Positions 10,094 to 18,674 of a stretch of 64,000 bases of DNA are shown here, piece by piece (the stretch's first letter is position 1; every line of letters starts with the position of its first letter). The translations under genes were made by a program, and so were the position numbers. The notes beneath the pieces were generated by a model that worked only from the letters and a program-made list of their open reading frames with translations, did no database searches and was not told the DNA's origin. Source of the stretch: Deltaproteobacteria bacterium (GTDB taxonomy: Bacteria; Desulfobacterota; Desulfobacteria; Desulfobacterales; Desulfosarcinaceae); contig JAHLLR010000003.1 in assembly GCA_020444075.1 (NCBI GenBank), positions 62,001 to 126,000 on the forward strand. The letters are read 5' to 3'.

Positions 10094-10645
10094 ATGCATC
10101 TGAAAGGCGCGCTGCATGTGCACACCACCTGCTCCGACGGCACCCTGTCCATCGGCCAGACCGTATCTGTGTACGCCGGGCTGGGATTCGATTTTATAGC
10201 CCTGACCGATCACGACTACCTGCTGCGCGGCGGATGCTATGACGAGGTAAAAACGCTCAATACGGAGATGATTGTGTTCACCGGGCTGGAACTGACCATT
10301 TTTGAGAAGGGCTATCTGCATGTCAACCGCATCGACGGAGATCGTGAAACCCTGCACATCTTCAACCACCCGGCGGAGCTGGATCTTCCCTTGGCCAAGG
10401 TGATCCAGCGCGTCAAGGCGGTTGCAAAGCGGTTGCCCCTCGATGCGGTGGAAGTCACCACCAAGGGTTTCCGGACCCCTGAATACGAAATCGATGACAT
10501 TCCGTTTCCCAAGATCGCCACGGACGACGCCCACACCATTCAGGGATGCGGGCGGGCCTGGGTGGAAATGGATTGTGCCCGGGACAAGGACAGCATCATC
10601 CGGGCCATAAAAAACAATGCATTCTGGAACTGTTACGCCGGCTGA
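10094..10645 (+). CDS. PHP domain protein
   Basis: LKGALHVHTTCSDGTLSIGQTVSVYAGLGFDFIALTDHDY; short PHP domain. Confidence 0.85.
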   Translation: MHLKGALHVHTTCSDGTLSIGQTVSVYAGLGFDFIALTDHDYLLRGGCYDEVKTLNTEMIVFTGLELTIFEKGYLHVNRIDGDRETLHIFNHPAELDLPLAKVIQRVKAVAKRLPLDAVEVTTKGFRTPEYEIDDIPFPKIATDDAHTIQGCGRAWVEMDCARDKDSIIRAIKNNAFWNCYAG

Positions 10646-10873
10646 CAACCGGCGGCATAAACCGGGAGGCCGCGTGAGCCGAAGCAGGCTGGATGCCGGT
10701 GTCGCAACCCATCCACCCATTCTTTGAACCGGGTCGCACCCTTCTCCCAAAAAAATACTTTTTCTATCCGGAAATAGCGGGGCAAGGAGCCGTTTGCCAA
10801 TTGCGTGCCTATGGTTCCCCAACTCCACCATTTCTCACTTCCACGAATCTATCTTTCAAGGAGGATTGCGGTT

Positions 10874-12022
10874 ATGGCAAGACGAGTGGGCATTTGTGCG
10901 GTGGCCCAAACCACCTATGAACCGGACAAATGGACCGAGCGCTTTCAGGGCATGGCCCTGGAGGTGATCGAATCGATTCAGGCGCAGACCGGCGTGGATT
11001 TCTCCGCAGGCAGGGGCATCGGCATGTCCATCAACGTGTCGGACGATATTTTCGACGCCCGTACCATATCGGACAATGCCATGACCGATGTCCTCGGCGC
11101 CCATTTCGGATGTGAGGAGAAGGTGGCCCAGGAAGGCATTCAGGCTATCTACTACGGTCTTGCCGCTATCCAGTCGGGGCACGTGGATGTGGTCCTGGTT
11201 GTCGGTCACTGCAAGGAGTCCCAGGGAAAAAGCCGCAACAGGGTCACCCATGTCGCTTTCGACCCTTTCTACACCCGACCGGTGGGATTGGATTTCTGTG
11301 CGGCTGCCGGACTCCAGGCCCAGGCATTCATGGATCAGTCGGGCCTTACCGAGGAACAGCTGGCCGCTGTGGTGGTCCGATCCCGGGAGAATGCCCTGAA
11401 AAACGATCGACTGCCTGCGGTTGAGCCGGTAACCGTCGAAGAGGTGTTGAATTCGCCCATGCTGGCCGATCCGATCCGCCGGCTTCATGCCTACCCGGTT
11501 TCCGACGGCGCCGTGGGTATGCTTCTGGTGGCTGAAGAGCGGGTCAATGAATTCTCCGATACACCGGTGTGGATCACCGGCGTTGGCAACAGCATGGATT
11601 CATTCTTCCTGGGAGACCGGGACCTGGCATCCAACGATGCCCTGAAACAGGCGGCACGGCGGGCCTACCGGCGGGCCGGCATCGCCGATCCGAAAACCGC
11701 ATTCGATGTGGTAGAGGTATCGGACCTGTACGCTTACCAGCAGCCCATGTGGCTCGAAGGGTTGGGGATCTGCGATACGGGTAAAGGCGGCCTGACCGCC
11801 AGCACCCGTGGTCATTGCAAGCCGGTTATCAATCCGTCCGGAGGCACCCTGGCCGGCAATCCCATGATTCTGGGAGGTCTCGTCCGTGCTGCCGAAGCAT
11901 CCCTGCAACTCATGGGGAAAGCCAACGGCCACCAGGTTGAAAAGGCTGCCACCGCACTGGCCCATGGTGTGATGGGACCGGCCGGACAATTTCACTCTGT
12001 GGTCACCCTGGCACGGGCATAA
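10874..12022 (+). CDS. Thiolase-like (SCP-x/lipid-transfer type) acetyl-CoA acetyltransferase family protein
   Basis: MARRVGICAVAQTTYEPDKW..., VVEVSDLYAYQQPMWLEGLG, NPSGGTLAGNPMILGGLVRAAEASLQLMG. Confidence 0.88.
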   Translation: MARRVGICAVAQTTYEPDKWTERFQGMALEVIESIQAQTGVDFSAGRGIGMSINVSDDIFDARTISDNAMTDVLGAHFGCEEKVAQEGIQAIYYGLAAIQSGHVDVVLVVGHCKESQGKSRNRVTHVAFDPFYTRPVGLDFCAAAGLQAQAFMDQSGLTEEQLAAVVVRSRENALKNDRLPAVEPVTVEEVLNSPMLADPIRRLHAYPVSDGAVGMLLVAEERVNEFSDTPVWITGVGNSMDSFFLGDRDLASNDALKQAARRAYRRAGIADPKTAFDVVEVSDLYAYQQPMWLEGLGICDTGKGGLTASTRGHCKPVINPSGGTLAGNPMILGGLVRAAEASLQLMGKANGHQVEKAATALAHGVMGPAGQFHSVVTLARA

Positions 12023-12036
12023 TAAGGAGGAAAACC

Positions 12037-13218
12037 ATGCAGAAAAACAGAAATGTCGGCATCATCGGCGTGGGCCAGTCGGTTTACTCCAGCCATCGCG
12101 AAGAGGTGAACCAGCCGGAAATGATTCACGAGGCGGTGGTCGAAGCGCTTGCGAATGCGGGTATCACGCTCGACGATGTGGACTGCATCGTCCATGGCAA
12201 TATGGAGTTGTTTGAAATGGTCCATCAGCCGGATCTCTGGCATACCCTGGGGACCGGTGCCTACGGCAAGGAGTGCCTGCGGGTGACCACCGGTGGAACC
12301 ACCGGCGCGACCCTGGTGTGCGCGGCGGATCATCTGGTGGCGTCCGGCCTGCACGACGTCGTGATGGCCATCGGATTTGAAAAGCTCCAGGAGGGCCACA
12401 CCACCGGCGGGATCACCAACATGGCCGATCCTCTGTGGGGACGGCAGCTTCAAACCGGGGCTCTCACCGGCATGACCGCCGCGCAGATGATCGATGAGTT
12501 CGGTGAGGAGCGCGCCAAGCAGGTGGCCATGAAATATCGCATTATCATGGACAAGCACGCCATGAAAAACCAGAAGGCCCACCGGCGATTGGGACTGGAA
12601 TTCGACCAGGCCGACGACCTGGCCGTCAACTCCCCGGCGCTGGTGGGAGAACTGCGCATGATTCACATGTGTTCCCAGAGCGACGGCGCCTGTGTCATGA
12701 TTTTTGCCTCGGAAGAAAAAGCCAGGCAGTGGTGTGATCAGCCCGCCTGGATCAAAGACCATGTCACCGCCCATCGGGAGGAGATGTTCTGCCTTTTCGG
12801 CGATGCACCGGTGCTCAGCACCCACCGCTATGCGGCCAAAAAACTCTTTGAACGCTGTGGCATCCAGAACCCTCGGGAGGAGATCGACGTGTTTGAAATG
12901 TACGATCCGTCCAGTTGGTGGGGATCGGATTGGCTGCGGGAATTTCTCCTGTTGGAGGGCGACGAACATCTGAAGATGATCGAGAACGATGAGATTACTA
13001 TCGACGGTGCCTTTCCGGTCAACCCATCCGGCGGTGTGATTGCTTCCAACCCCATAGGCGCCACCGCCATGGTTCGCGTGGCCGAGGCGGCGCTGCAGAT
13101 TATGGGAAAAGCGGACACCCACCAGGTTCCCAGGACGGTGAACCAGGCTCTGGCATCGGGGTTCGGCGGCACCATGTGGACGGTGCTGACACTGCTGACG
13201 CGGCATGTTCCCTGGTAA
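12037..13218 (+). CDS. Thiolase family protein (SCP-x/lipid-transfer type)
   Basis: NVGIIGVGQSVYSSHREEVNQPEM..., NPSGGVIASNPIGATAMVRVAEAALQIMGKADTHQV. Confidence 0.9.
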   Translation: MQKNRNVGIIGVGQSVYSSHREEVNQPEMIHEAVVEALANAGITLDDVDCIVHGNMELFEMVHQPDLWHTLGTGAYGKECLRVTTGGTTGATLVCAADHLVASGLHDVVMAIGFEKLQEGHTTGGITNMADPLWGRQLQTGALTGMTAAQMIDEFGEERAKQVAMKYRIIMDKHAMKNQKAHRRLGLEFDQADDLAVNSPALVGELRMIHMCSQSDGACVMIFASEEKARQWCDQPAWIKDHVTAHREEMFCLFGDAPVLSTHRYAAKKLFERCGIQNPREEIDVFEMYDPSSWWGSDWLREFLLLEGDEHLKMIENDEITIDGAFPVNPSGGVIASNPIGATAMVRVAEAALQIMGKADTHQVPRTVNQALASGFGGTMWTVLTLLTRHVPW

Positions 13219-13313
13219 AAATGATGACTGAAATCCGACGTCGGAAGTCCGAAGATGGAAACCGGAATTCGAATGATCGATCAACCATTAGTGCAACCCA
13301 TGTGGAGGATACC

Positions 13314-15998
13314 ATGAACCTGGGTACTTATCTGGACACGGCCGTGCAGCGATACACGGACCACCCCTATCTCCAGTTTTATGACCAGACCGTAACCTAT
13401 GCCGAGTTTGGCAAACAGGTGAACATCCTGGCCAATGCCTTGAAAAACCAGGGGTTTGAAAAAGGGGACTTCATTCATGTGCTCGTGCAAAACAGCCCCC
13501 AGACGCTGGTGGCCTATTTTGCCATCCAGAAGATCGGCGCCGTGGCCGGGCCGGTGAATGGCTGGTGGAAAGCACCGGAGGTGCGGTACCTGCTCAACGA
13601 CTCCAAAGGGCGGGGCCTGATTATCGAGGACCAGTACCTGCCTATTCTGGATGAGATCAAGGCCAGTTGCCCTCACCTGGAGAAAATCATCGAGGTGGGC
13701 GAAAAACCGCGGCCCGAACACATTTCATTCGCCGACCTTCTGGCTGAAGGAGATGACACACCGGTCGTCTGCGAGGGTGATTCCGGTGACACGGCTTACA
13801 TTTTCTATACATCCGGGACCACCGGAAACCCCAAGGGAGTGCTGCTCTCCCATAAAAATGTGCTGGCCGACGTGGAAGGGGTGACCCGGGCGCTAAACCT
13901 GGAAGAGAACATGACCGCCCTGATTTTTCTGCCGCTGTTTCACGTCAACGCCATGCTGTCGTGCACCTTTGCATTGGGCATCGGGCTGCAGATCGTTCTG
14001 CGGCGGCAGTTTTCCGCCAGCGAATTCTGGGAGGTGGTGGATCGCTACAAGGTCAACTTCTGGTCGGCCGTACCTGCCGTCTACCAGATCCTGCTTTCCG
14101 ATCCTACCCGCCAGAAGTACGATCTGAGCAGCCTGCAGTTCGGTATTTGCGGGGCAGCCCCGCTGACCGAAGAGACCATGAAAAAATTTCAGGAGACCTT
14201 CGATATTCCCATCGTGGAAGGCTACGGGCTCACCGAAGCCACTTGCGTCAGTACCCTCAATCCCCGTAACGGGGTGAGAAAAATAGGCTCCATCGGTCTT
14301 CCTCTGCCCGGACAGACCATAAAAATCCTGGCCGAGGACGGCAGCGAATGTCCACGGGGAGATGCAGGAGAAATCTGCATCGGCGGTGATGCGGTCATGA
14401 AGGGGTATTTCAACCGTCCGGAAGAGACGGCCGACACCATCGTCAACGGATACCTGCATACCGGTGACGTTGGCGTGATGGATGATGACGGCTACATATT
14501 CATCGTCGACCGCATCAAGGACATGATCATCCGTGGGGGTGAGAATATCTACCCCAAGGAGATCGACAACCTGCTGGCCACCCATCCCATGATCCAGGAG
14601 GCGGCTACGGTGGGCGTTCCGGACGACACCATGGGTGAGGAAATCAAAGTGTTCATCATCCCCCTGGACGATGATCTGACCGAGGCAGAGGTGATCGAAT
14701 TCTGCGAGAAAAACCTGGCCCGGTTCAAGGTGCCCAAATATGTGGAGATTATCGAAGACGATTTTCCGCGAAGCCCCATCGGCAAGGTGCTGAAAAAAGA
14801 GTTGCGCGAATGGGGCCTGACCCCAAGACCGACAAAGGACAAAGGTCCGCAGGTCACCGTGGCGGATATTTTCGGAACTATGGAGAACCGGGTCAACCCC
14901 GACGGGGTGGCCGGTGTCACCGCCACCTACGGGTACATCATCACCGGCTCCGGCGGCGGCGAGTGGACCGTTTGCGTGGCCGACGGCCAGGTGCAGGTCA
15001 AGGCGGGGGTGCACGATCCCGCCGTTACAACCACTTGCAGTGCCAAAGACTGGATCGCCATCACCTTGGGCAAGCTGGACGGCATGACGGCATTTTCCTC
15101 GGGTAAACTCAAAGTGGAAGGAGAGATGGGTCTGCTGGTCAAGGCAGCCCAGTTTTTCAAGAAGTATACCCCTCCCCAGGCGGCTCCGGAAGTCACCGTG
15201 GCGGATATTTTCGGAACTATGGAGAACCGGGTCAACCCCGACGGGGTGGCCGGTGTCACCGCCACCTACGGGTACATCATCACCGGCTCCGGCGGCGGCG
15301 AGTGGACCGTTTGCGTGGCCGACGGCCAGGTGCAGGTCAAGGCGGGGGTGCACGATCCCGCCGTTACAACCACTTGCAGTGCCAAAGACTGGATCGCCAT
15401 CACCTTGGGCAAGCTGGACGGCATGACCGCCTTTACTTCGGGCCGACTCAAGGTGGAAGGCGACATGGGGCTGCTGACCAAGGCGACCCGGTTCTTCAAA
15501 AAATACACCCCGCCCGGTCCCGCCGGTCAGGAAGAGAAGAAGGAAGAACTGCTCCGGCTTAACCAGATTATTTCGATCCCCCAGCGCTTTGCCACCGGCC
15601 CGGTGATGGGTAAATTTCTCAAGGCCTTCAAAGAGAAGAAAATCCTGGCCAACCAATGTCCCACCTGCGGGCGGCTTCAGCTGCCTCCGCGTGAGGTTTG
15701 CGCCGAGTGCAAGGTCCGTGCAGACGGGTGGGTGGAGGTGGGGCCGGGAGGCGTCATCGCCACCCCGGACATCACCTATTACGCCAGCCCGGACCCGCTC
15801 ACCGGGGAGAGCCGGGAAACCCCCTATATCTCGGCCCATTTTCTCCTGGACGGGTGCAAAGGGCATGAAACCCTGTGGCACGAGCTGGTAACCGACGATT
15901 TCTCCAAGGTCAAACGCGGCGTGAGGGTGCGTCCGGTATGGAACGAAAAGCGTATCGGCGCCATCACGGACATCAAGTATTTTGAAATTGTGGAGTGA
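13314..15998 (+). CDS. Fusion: AMP-dependent acyl-CoA ligase, two SCP2-like domains, C-terminal Zn-ribbon/OB-fold (DUF35) domain
   Basis: IFYTSGTTGNPKGVLLSHKN, YLHTGDVGVMDDDGYIFIVDRIKDMIIRGGENIYPKEID; tandem VTVADIFGTMENRVNPDGVAGVTATYGY... units; CPTCGRLQLPPREVCAEC. Confidence 0.93.
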   Translation: MNLGTYLDTAVQRYTDHPYLQFYDQTVTYAEFGKQVNILANALKNQGFEKGDFIHVLVQNSPQTLVAYFAIQKIGAVAGPVNGWWKAPEVRYLLNDSKGRGLIIEDQYLPILDEIKASCPHLEKIIEVGEKPRPEHISFADLLAEGDDTPVVCEGDSGDTAYIFYTSGTTGNPKGVLLSHKNVLADVEGVTRALNLEENMTALIFLPLFHVNAMLSCTFALGIGLQIVLRRQFSASEFWEVVDRYKVNFWSAVPAVYQILLSDPTRQKYDLSSLQFGICGAAPLTEETMKKFQETFDIPIVEGYGLTEATCVSTLNPRNGVRKIGSIGLPLPGQTIKILAEDGSECPRGDAGEICIGGDAVMKGYFNRPEETADTIVNGYLHTGDVGVMDDDGYIFIVDRIKDMIIRGGENIYPKEIDNLLATHPMIQEAATVGVPDDTMGEEIKVFIIPLDDDLTEAEVIEFCEKNLARFKVPKYVEIIEDDFPRSPIGKVLKKELREWGLTPRPTKDKGPQVTVADIFGTMENRVNPDGVAGVTATYGYIITGSGGGEWTVCVADGQVQVKAGVHDPAVTTTCSAKDWIAITLGKLDGMTAFSSGKLKVEGEMGLLVKAAQFFKKYTPPQAAPEVTVADIFGTMENRVNPDGVAGVTATYGYIITGSGGGEWTVCVADGQVQVKAGVHDPAVTTTCSAKDWIAITLGKLDGMTAFTSGRLKVEGDMGLLTKATRFFKKYTPPGPAGQEEKKEELLRLNQIISIPQRFATGPVMGKFLKAFKEKKILANQCPTCGRLQLPPREVCAECKVRADGWVEVGPGGVIATPDITYYASPDPLTGESRETPYISAHFLLDGCKGHETLWHELVTDDFSKVKRGVRVRPVWNEKRIGAITDIKYFEIVE
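14853..15088 (+). repeat. 236-bp perfect tandem-type repeat, unit 1 (SCP2-like domain)
   Basis: Base-for-base identical to 15192-15427, offset 339 bp (113 codons). Confidence 0.95.
15192..15427 (+). repeat. 236-bp perfect tandem-type repeat, unit 2 (SCP2-like domain)
   Basis: Identical to 14853-15088. Confidence 0.95.
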
Positions 15999-16047
15999 CC
16001 GAATTGCCGCGTCAGTTTTGATAAGCATCGGGGCAATGTGAAATTTT

Positions 16048-16140
16048 TTTAAGGATTCAAGGGGTCGAGGGGCCAAGGATTCAAGGGCAGGTTGAAAAGG
16101 TTTCACTTGACCCCTTGAATCCTCGAATCCTGGAACCCTT
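16048..16140. repeat. Intergenic inverted-repeat element
   Basis: aggattcaaggggtc (16052-16066) is perfectly complementary to gaccccttgaatcct (16109-16123). Confidence 0.75.
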
Positions 16141-16158
16141 CTTTAAAAAGGAGACAAT

Positions 16159-17049
16159 ATGGACGCTAAATACGCAGACAGCTTCGTGGTAGAGGGGAAA
16201 CTGGCCCTTCCCTACCAGTACTTTGCCGGCAGGACGGGCAGCCGGTTTATCACGACGATCAGGGACAAGAAGAAAATCATGGGGCTCAAATGCGACCGCT
16301 GCGGCAAGGTGTTCGTGCCGCCGCGGTCCACCTGCGAGCGCTGTTTCGTCGATATTTCCAATAATTGGGTCGATGTGAAAAACACGGGAACGGTGACCGG
16401 CTTTACCGTGATCCGCTACAAGGAACCTTACCAGCCGTTCGACCCGCCCTATATCCAGGCCCTGATCCTGCTGGACGGCGCCGACACGCCGATGGTCCAC
16501 ATTGTCAAAGGGATCCCGGTCAGCCAGATGCAAATGGGGCTGCGGGTCAAGGCTGTCTTTGCCAAAAAGACCACCGCCACCATCATGGACATCGACCATT
16601 TCCGGCCCGATGTGAAAGATCACGTCAAACTGGGATACACGTACGAGGAGCTGGAGATCGGCATGACCGCTTCATTCTCCAAGACCATCACCGAGACGGA
16701 CGTCTACCTGTTCGCAGGTATTTCCGGTGATTTCAACCCGATGCACATGAACGAAGAATTCGCTAAAAAGACCCCCTTCGGCACCCGCATCGCCCACGGG
16801 GCGCTGCCCCAATGCCTCTGTGCGCCGGTCCTGGGCATGAAGCTGCCGGGTCTGGGCACCGTGGCCCTGGAGATCACCACCCGCTTCAAGGCGCCTACCT
16901 ACTTCGGCGACACCATCACCTGTACCGGCGAGATCATCGAGAAGCTGGAAGATCGCAAATGGGTGCGCATGTCCCTGACCTGGACCAACCAGGACGATAA
17001 ACTGGTGGCGGAAGGAAAAGCTCTCGTTATGCCTCCTCAATCTTCGTGA
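16159..17049 (+). CDS. Zn-ribbon/OB-fold (DUF35) - MaoC-like dehydratase fusion
   Basis: GLKCDRCGKVFVPPRSTCERCF then FAGISGDFNPMHMNEEFAKKTPFGTRIAHGAL (MaoC/hotdog). Confidence 0.9.
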   Translation: MDAKYADSFVVEGKLALPYQYFAGRTGSRFITTIRDKKKIMGLKCDRCGKVFVPPRSTCERCFVDISNNWVDVKNTGTVTGFTVIRYKEPYQPFDPPYIQALILLDGADTPMVHIVKGIPVSQMQMGLRVKAVFAKKTTATIMDIDHFRPDVKDHVKLGYTYEELEIGMTASFSKTITETDVYLFAGISGDFNPMHMNEEFAKKTPFGTRIAHGALPQCLCAPVLGMKLPGLGTVALEITTRFKAPTYFGDTITCTGEIIEKLEDRKWVRMSLTWTNQDDKLVAEGKALVMPPQSS

Positions 17050-17089
17050 TTGAGAAACCGAGGAATATAATACCAGATATTTCCGGCAA

Positions 17090-17224
17090 AAAATCCCAAA
17101 TCCCAAATGACAAATAACAAACAAATAACAATATCAAAATTTCAAACCACCGGCCTTGGTGCCGTTTGAAATTTGAGCAATGAATGTTGGAATTTATTTG
17201 AGATTTGGTGCTTGGAATTTGGTT
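17090..17224. repeat. AT-rich intergenic hairpin-type repeat, copy A
   Basis: Left arm aaatcccaaatcccaaatgacaaataac... and right arm ttggaatttatttgagatttggtgcttggaatttgg; related to 18494-18640. Confidence 0.65.
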
Positions 17225-17284
17225 TTTCCGACCAGCAACGTCTGTGATTTGTCTTTTGCCACCCTTGTAATGGAGTAACCACCC

Positions 17285-18445
17285 ATGACCATTGAATTTT
17301 CCGAAAAAGCTACCTGTCAGCAGTATTTCACGAAAGCCCACGATATGGTGCGCCGTTCAGTGAAGGAATTTGTCGATAAAGAGGTCAAGCCCTTTATCGA
17401 CGAGTGGGAGGAGGCGGGCTCCTTTCCGCGGGAGATCTACAAGAAGGCCGGGGAGGTCGGCATTCTGGGTATCGGCTATCCCGATGAATGCGGCGGCACC
17501 CCCGGAGATGTTTTCTTCACCATCGCCGCCAGCGAAGAACTCATGCGTTCGGGTTCAGGCGGTTTCGTGGCCGGCCTGGGATCGTTGAACATCGCCCTGC
17601 CGCCCATCCTTCGGCGAGGCACCGAGGAGCAGAAGAAGCGATTCGTAAATCCGGTCGTTGCCGGTGACCGCATCGCCGCCCTGGCCATTACCGAACCCGG
17701 GGGCGGCTCGGACGTTTCCAACCTGGCCACCACGGCGGTGCGAGACGGCGACCATTACATCGTCAGCGGCAGCAAGACCTTCATTACCAGCGGCACCCGG
17801 GCGGATCAGATCACCTGTGCCGTGCGTACCGGGGACCCCGGGGCCCACGGCATCAGCATGCTGGTGATCGAAGCCGACACACCGGGGTATTCGGTCTCTT
17901 CACCGCTCAAAAAAACCGGTTGGTGGGCATCGGACACCGCCGAGATTTTCCTGGATGACTGCCGGGTTCCCGTTGCCAACCGGATCGGCGAAGAGAATCA
18001 GGGGTTCTACGCTATCATGGAGAACTTCCAGGGCGAGCGTCTGTCGCTTGCTGTGATGGCCTACATGACCGCCCAGATGGCTCTCGAGGAAGCCCAGGCC
18101 TATGCCAGGGAACGCAAAGCCTTCGGCAAGACGCTCTCCGGATTCCAGGTGACCCGCCACAAGCTGGTGGATATGGCCACCCTGGTGGAGATCGCCAGGG
18201 AATATACATGGCGGGTGGCCGCTAAAATCGATTCCGGCATCGACCAGATCAAGGCGGTGTCCATGGCCAAGAATTTCGCCTGCAGCGTCAGCGACCGGGT
18301 GACCTACGATGCGGTGCAACTGTTCGGTGGATATGGATACATGCGGGGCCACCTGGTGGAGCGGCTATATCGGGACAACCGGATTCTGTCCATCGGCGGG
18401 GGGACGACGGAGATCATGAAGGAGATTATTTCTAAGTTGATGTAA
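17285..18445 (+). CDS. Acyl-CoA dehydrogenase
   Basis: ALAITEPGGGSDVSNL, QLFGGYGYMRGHLVERLYRDNRILSIGGGTTEIMKEIISK. Confidence 0.93.
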   Translation: MTIEFSEKATCQQYFTKAHDMVRRSVKEFVDKEVKPFIDEWEEAGSFPREIYKKAGEVGILGIGYPDECGGTPGDVFFTIAASEELMRSGSGGFVAGLGSLNIALPPILRRGTEEQKKRFVNPVVAGDRIAALAITEPGGGSDVSNLATTAVRDGDHYIVSGSKTFITSGTRADQITCAVRTGDPGAHGISMLVIEADTPGYSVSSPLKKTGWWASDTAEIFLDDCRVPVANRIGEENQGFYAIMENFQGERLSLAVMAYMTAQMALEEAQAYARERKAFGKTLSGFQVTRHKLVDMATLVEIAREYTWRVAAKIDSGIDQIKAVSMAKNFACSVSDRVTYDAVQLFGGYGYMRGHLVERLYRDNRILSIGGGTTEIMKEIISKLM

Positions 18446-18493
18446 TAGGGGATCTGGGTATTCAGGAATTCGGCGAATGGGAATTGAGAAGAT

Positions 18494-18640
18494 TAAAAAT
18501 AACAATGCCCAAGAAGTAAATGCAAAATAAATCCCAATAATCTAAATCCCAAACCTTGGCGCTTCGTTTTTGTTTGGCATTTAGATATTGTTATTTGGAA
18601 TTTATTTGAGATTTGTTGCTTGGAATATGGAACTTCCGGT
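18494..18640. repeat. AT-rich intergenic hairpin-type repeat, copy B
   Basis: Shares ttggaatttatttgagatttgttgcttggaatatgg with copy A; left arm aaataaatcccaataatctaaatcccaaa. Confidence 0.65.
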
Positions 18641-18674
18641 TTATCCGGAAGGGGAAACAGGAGAATAGACTGCC

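Noticed and set aside
14853-15427. Considered as a CRISPR or short tandem repeat array
   Set aside because: Only two long units, coding, in frame (113 codons apart); it is a protein-domain duplication.
13893-16106. 737-aa minus-strand ORF opposite the AMP-ligase fusion
   Set aside because: Shadow ORF in GC-rich coding DNA; composition is low-complexity His/Gly/Asp-rich and the plus strand carries clear domains.
17090-18640. Considered as CRISPR repeats
   Set aside because: Two AT-rich hairpin elements over 1 kb apart with a gene between; no spacer periodicity, no cas genes.
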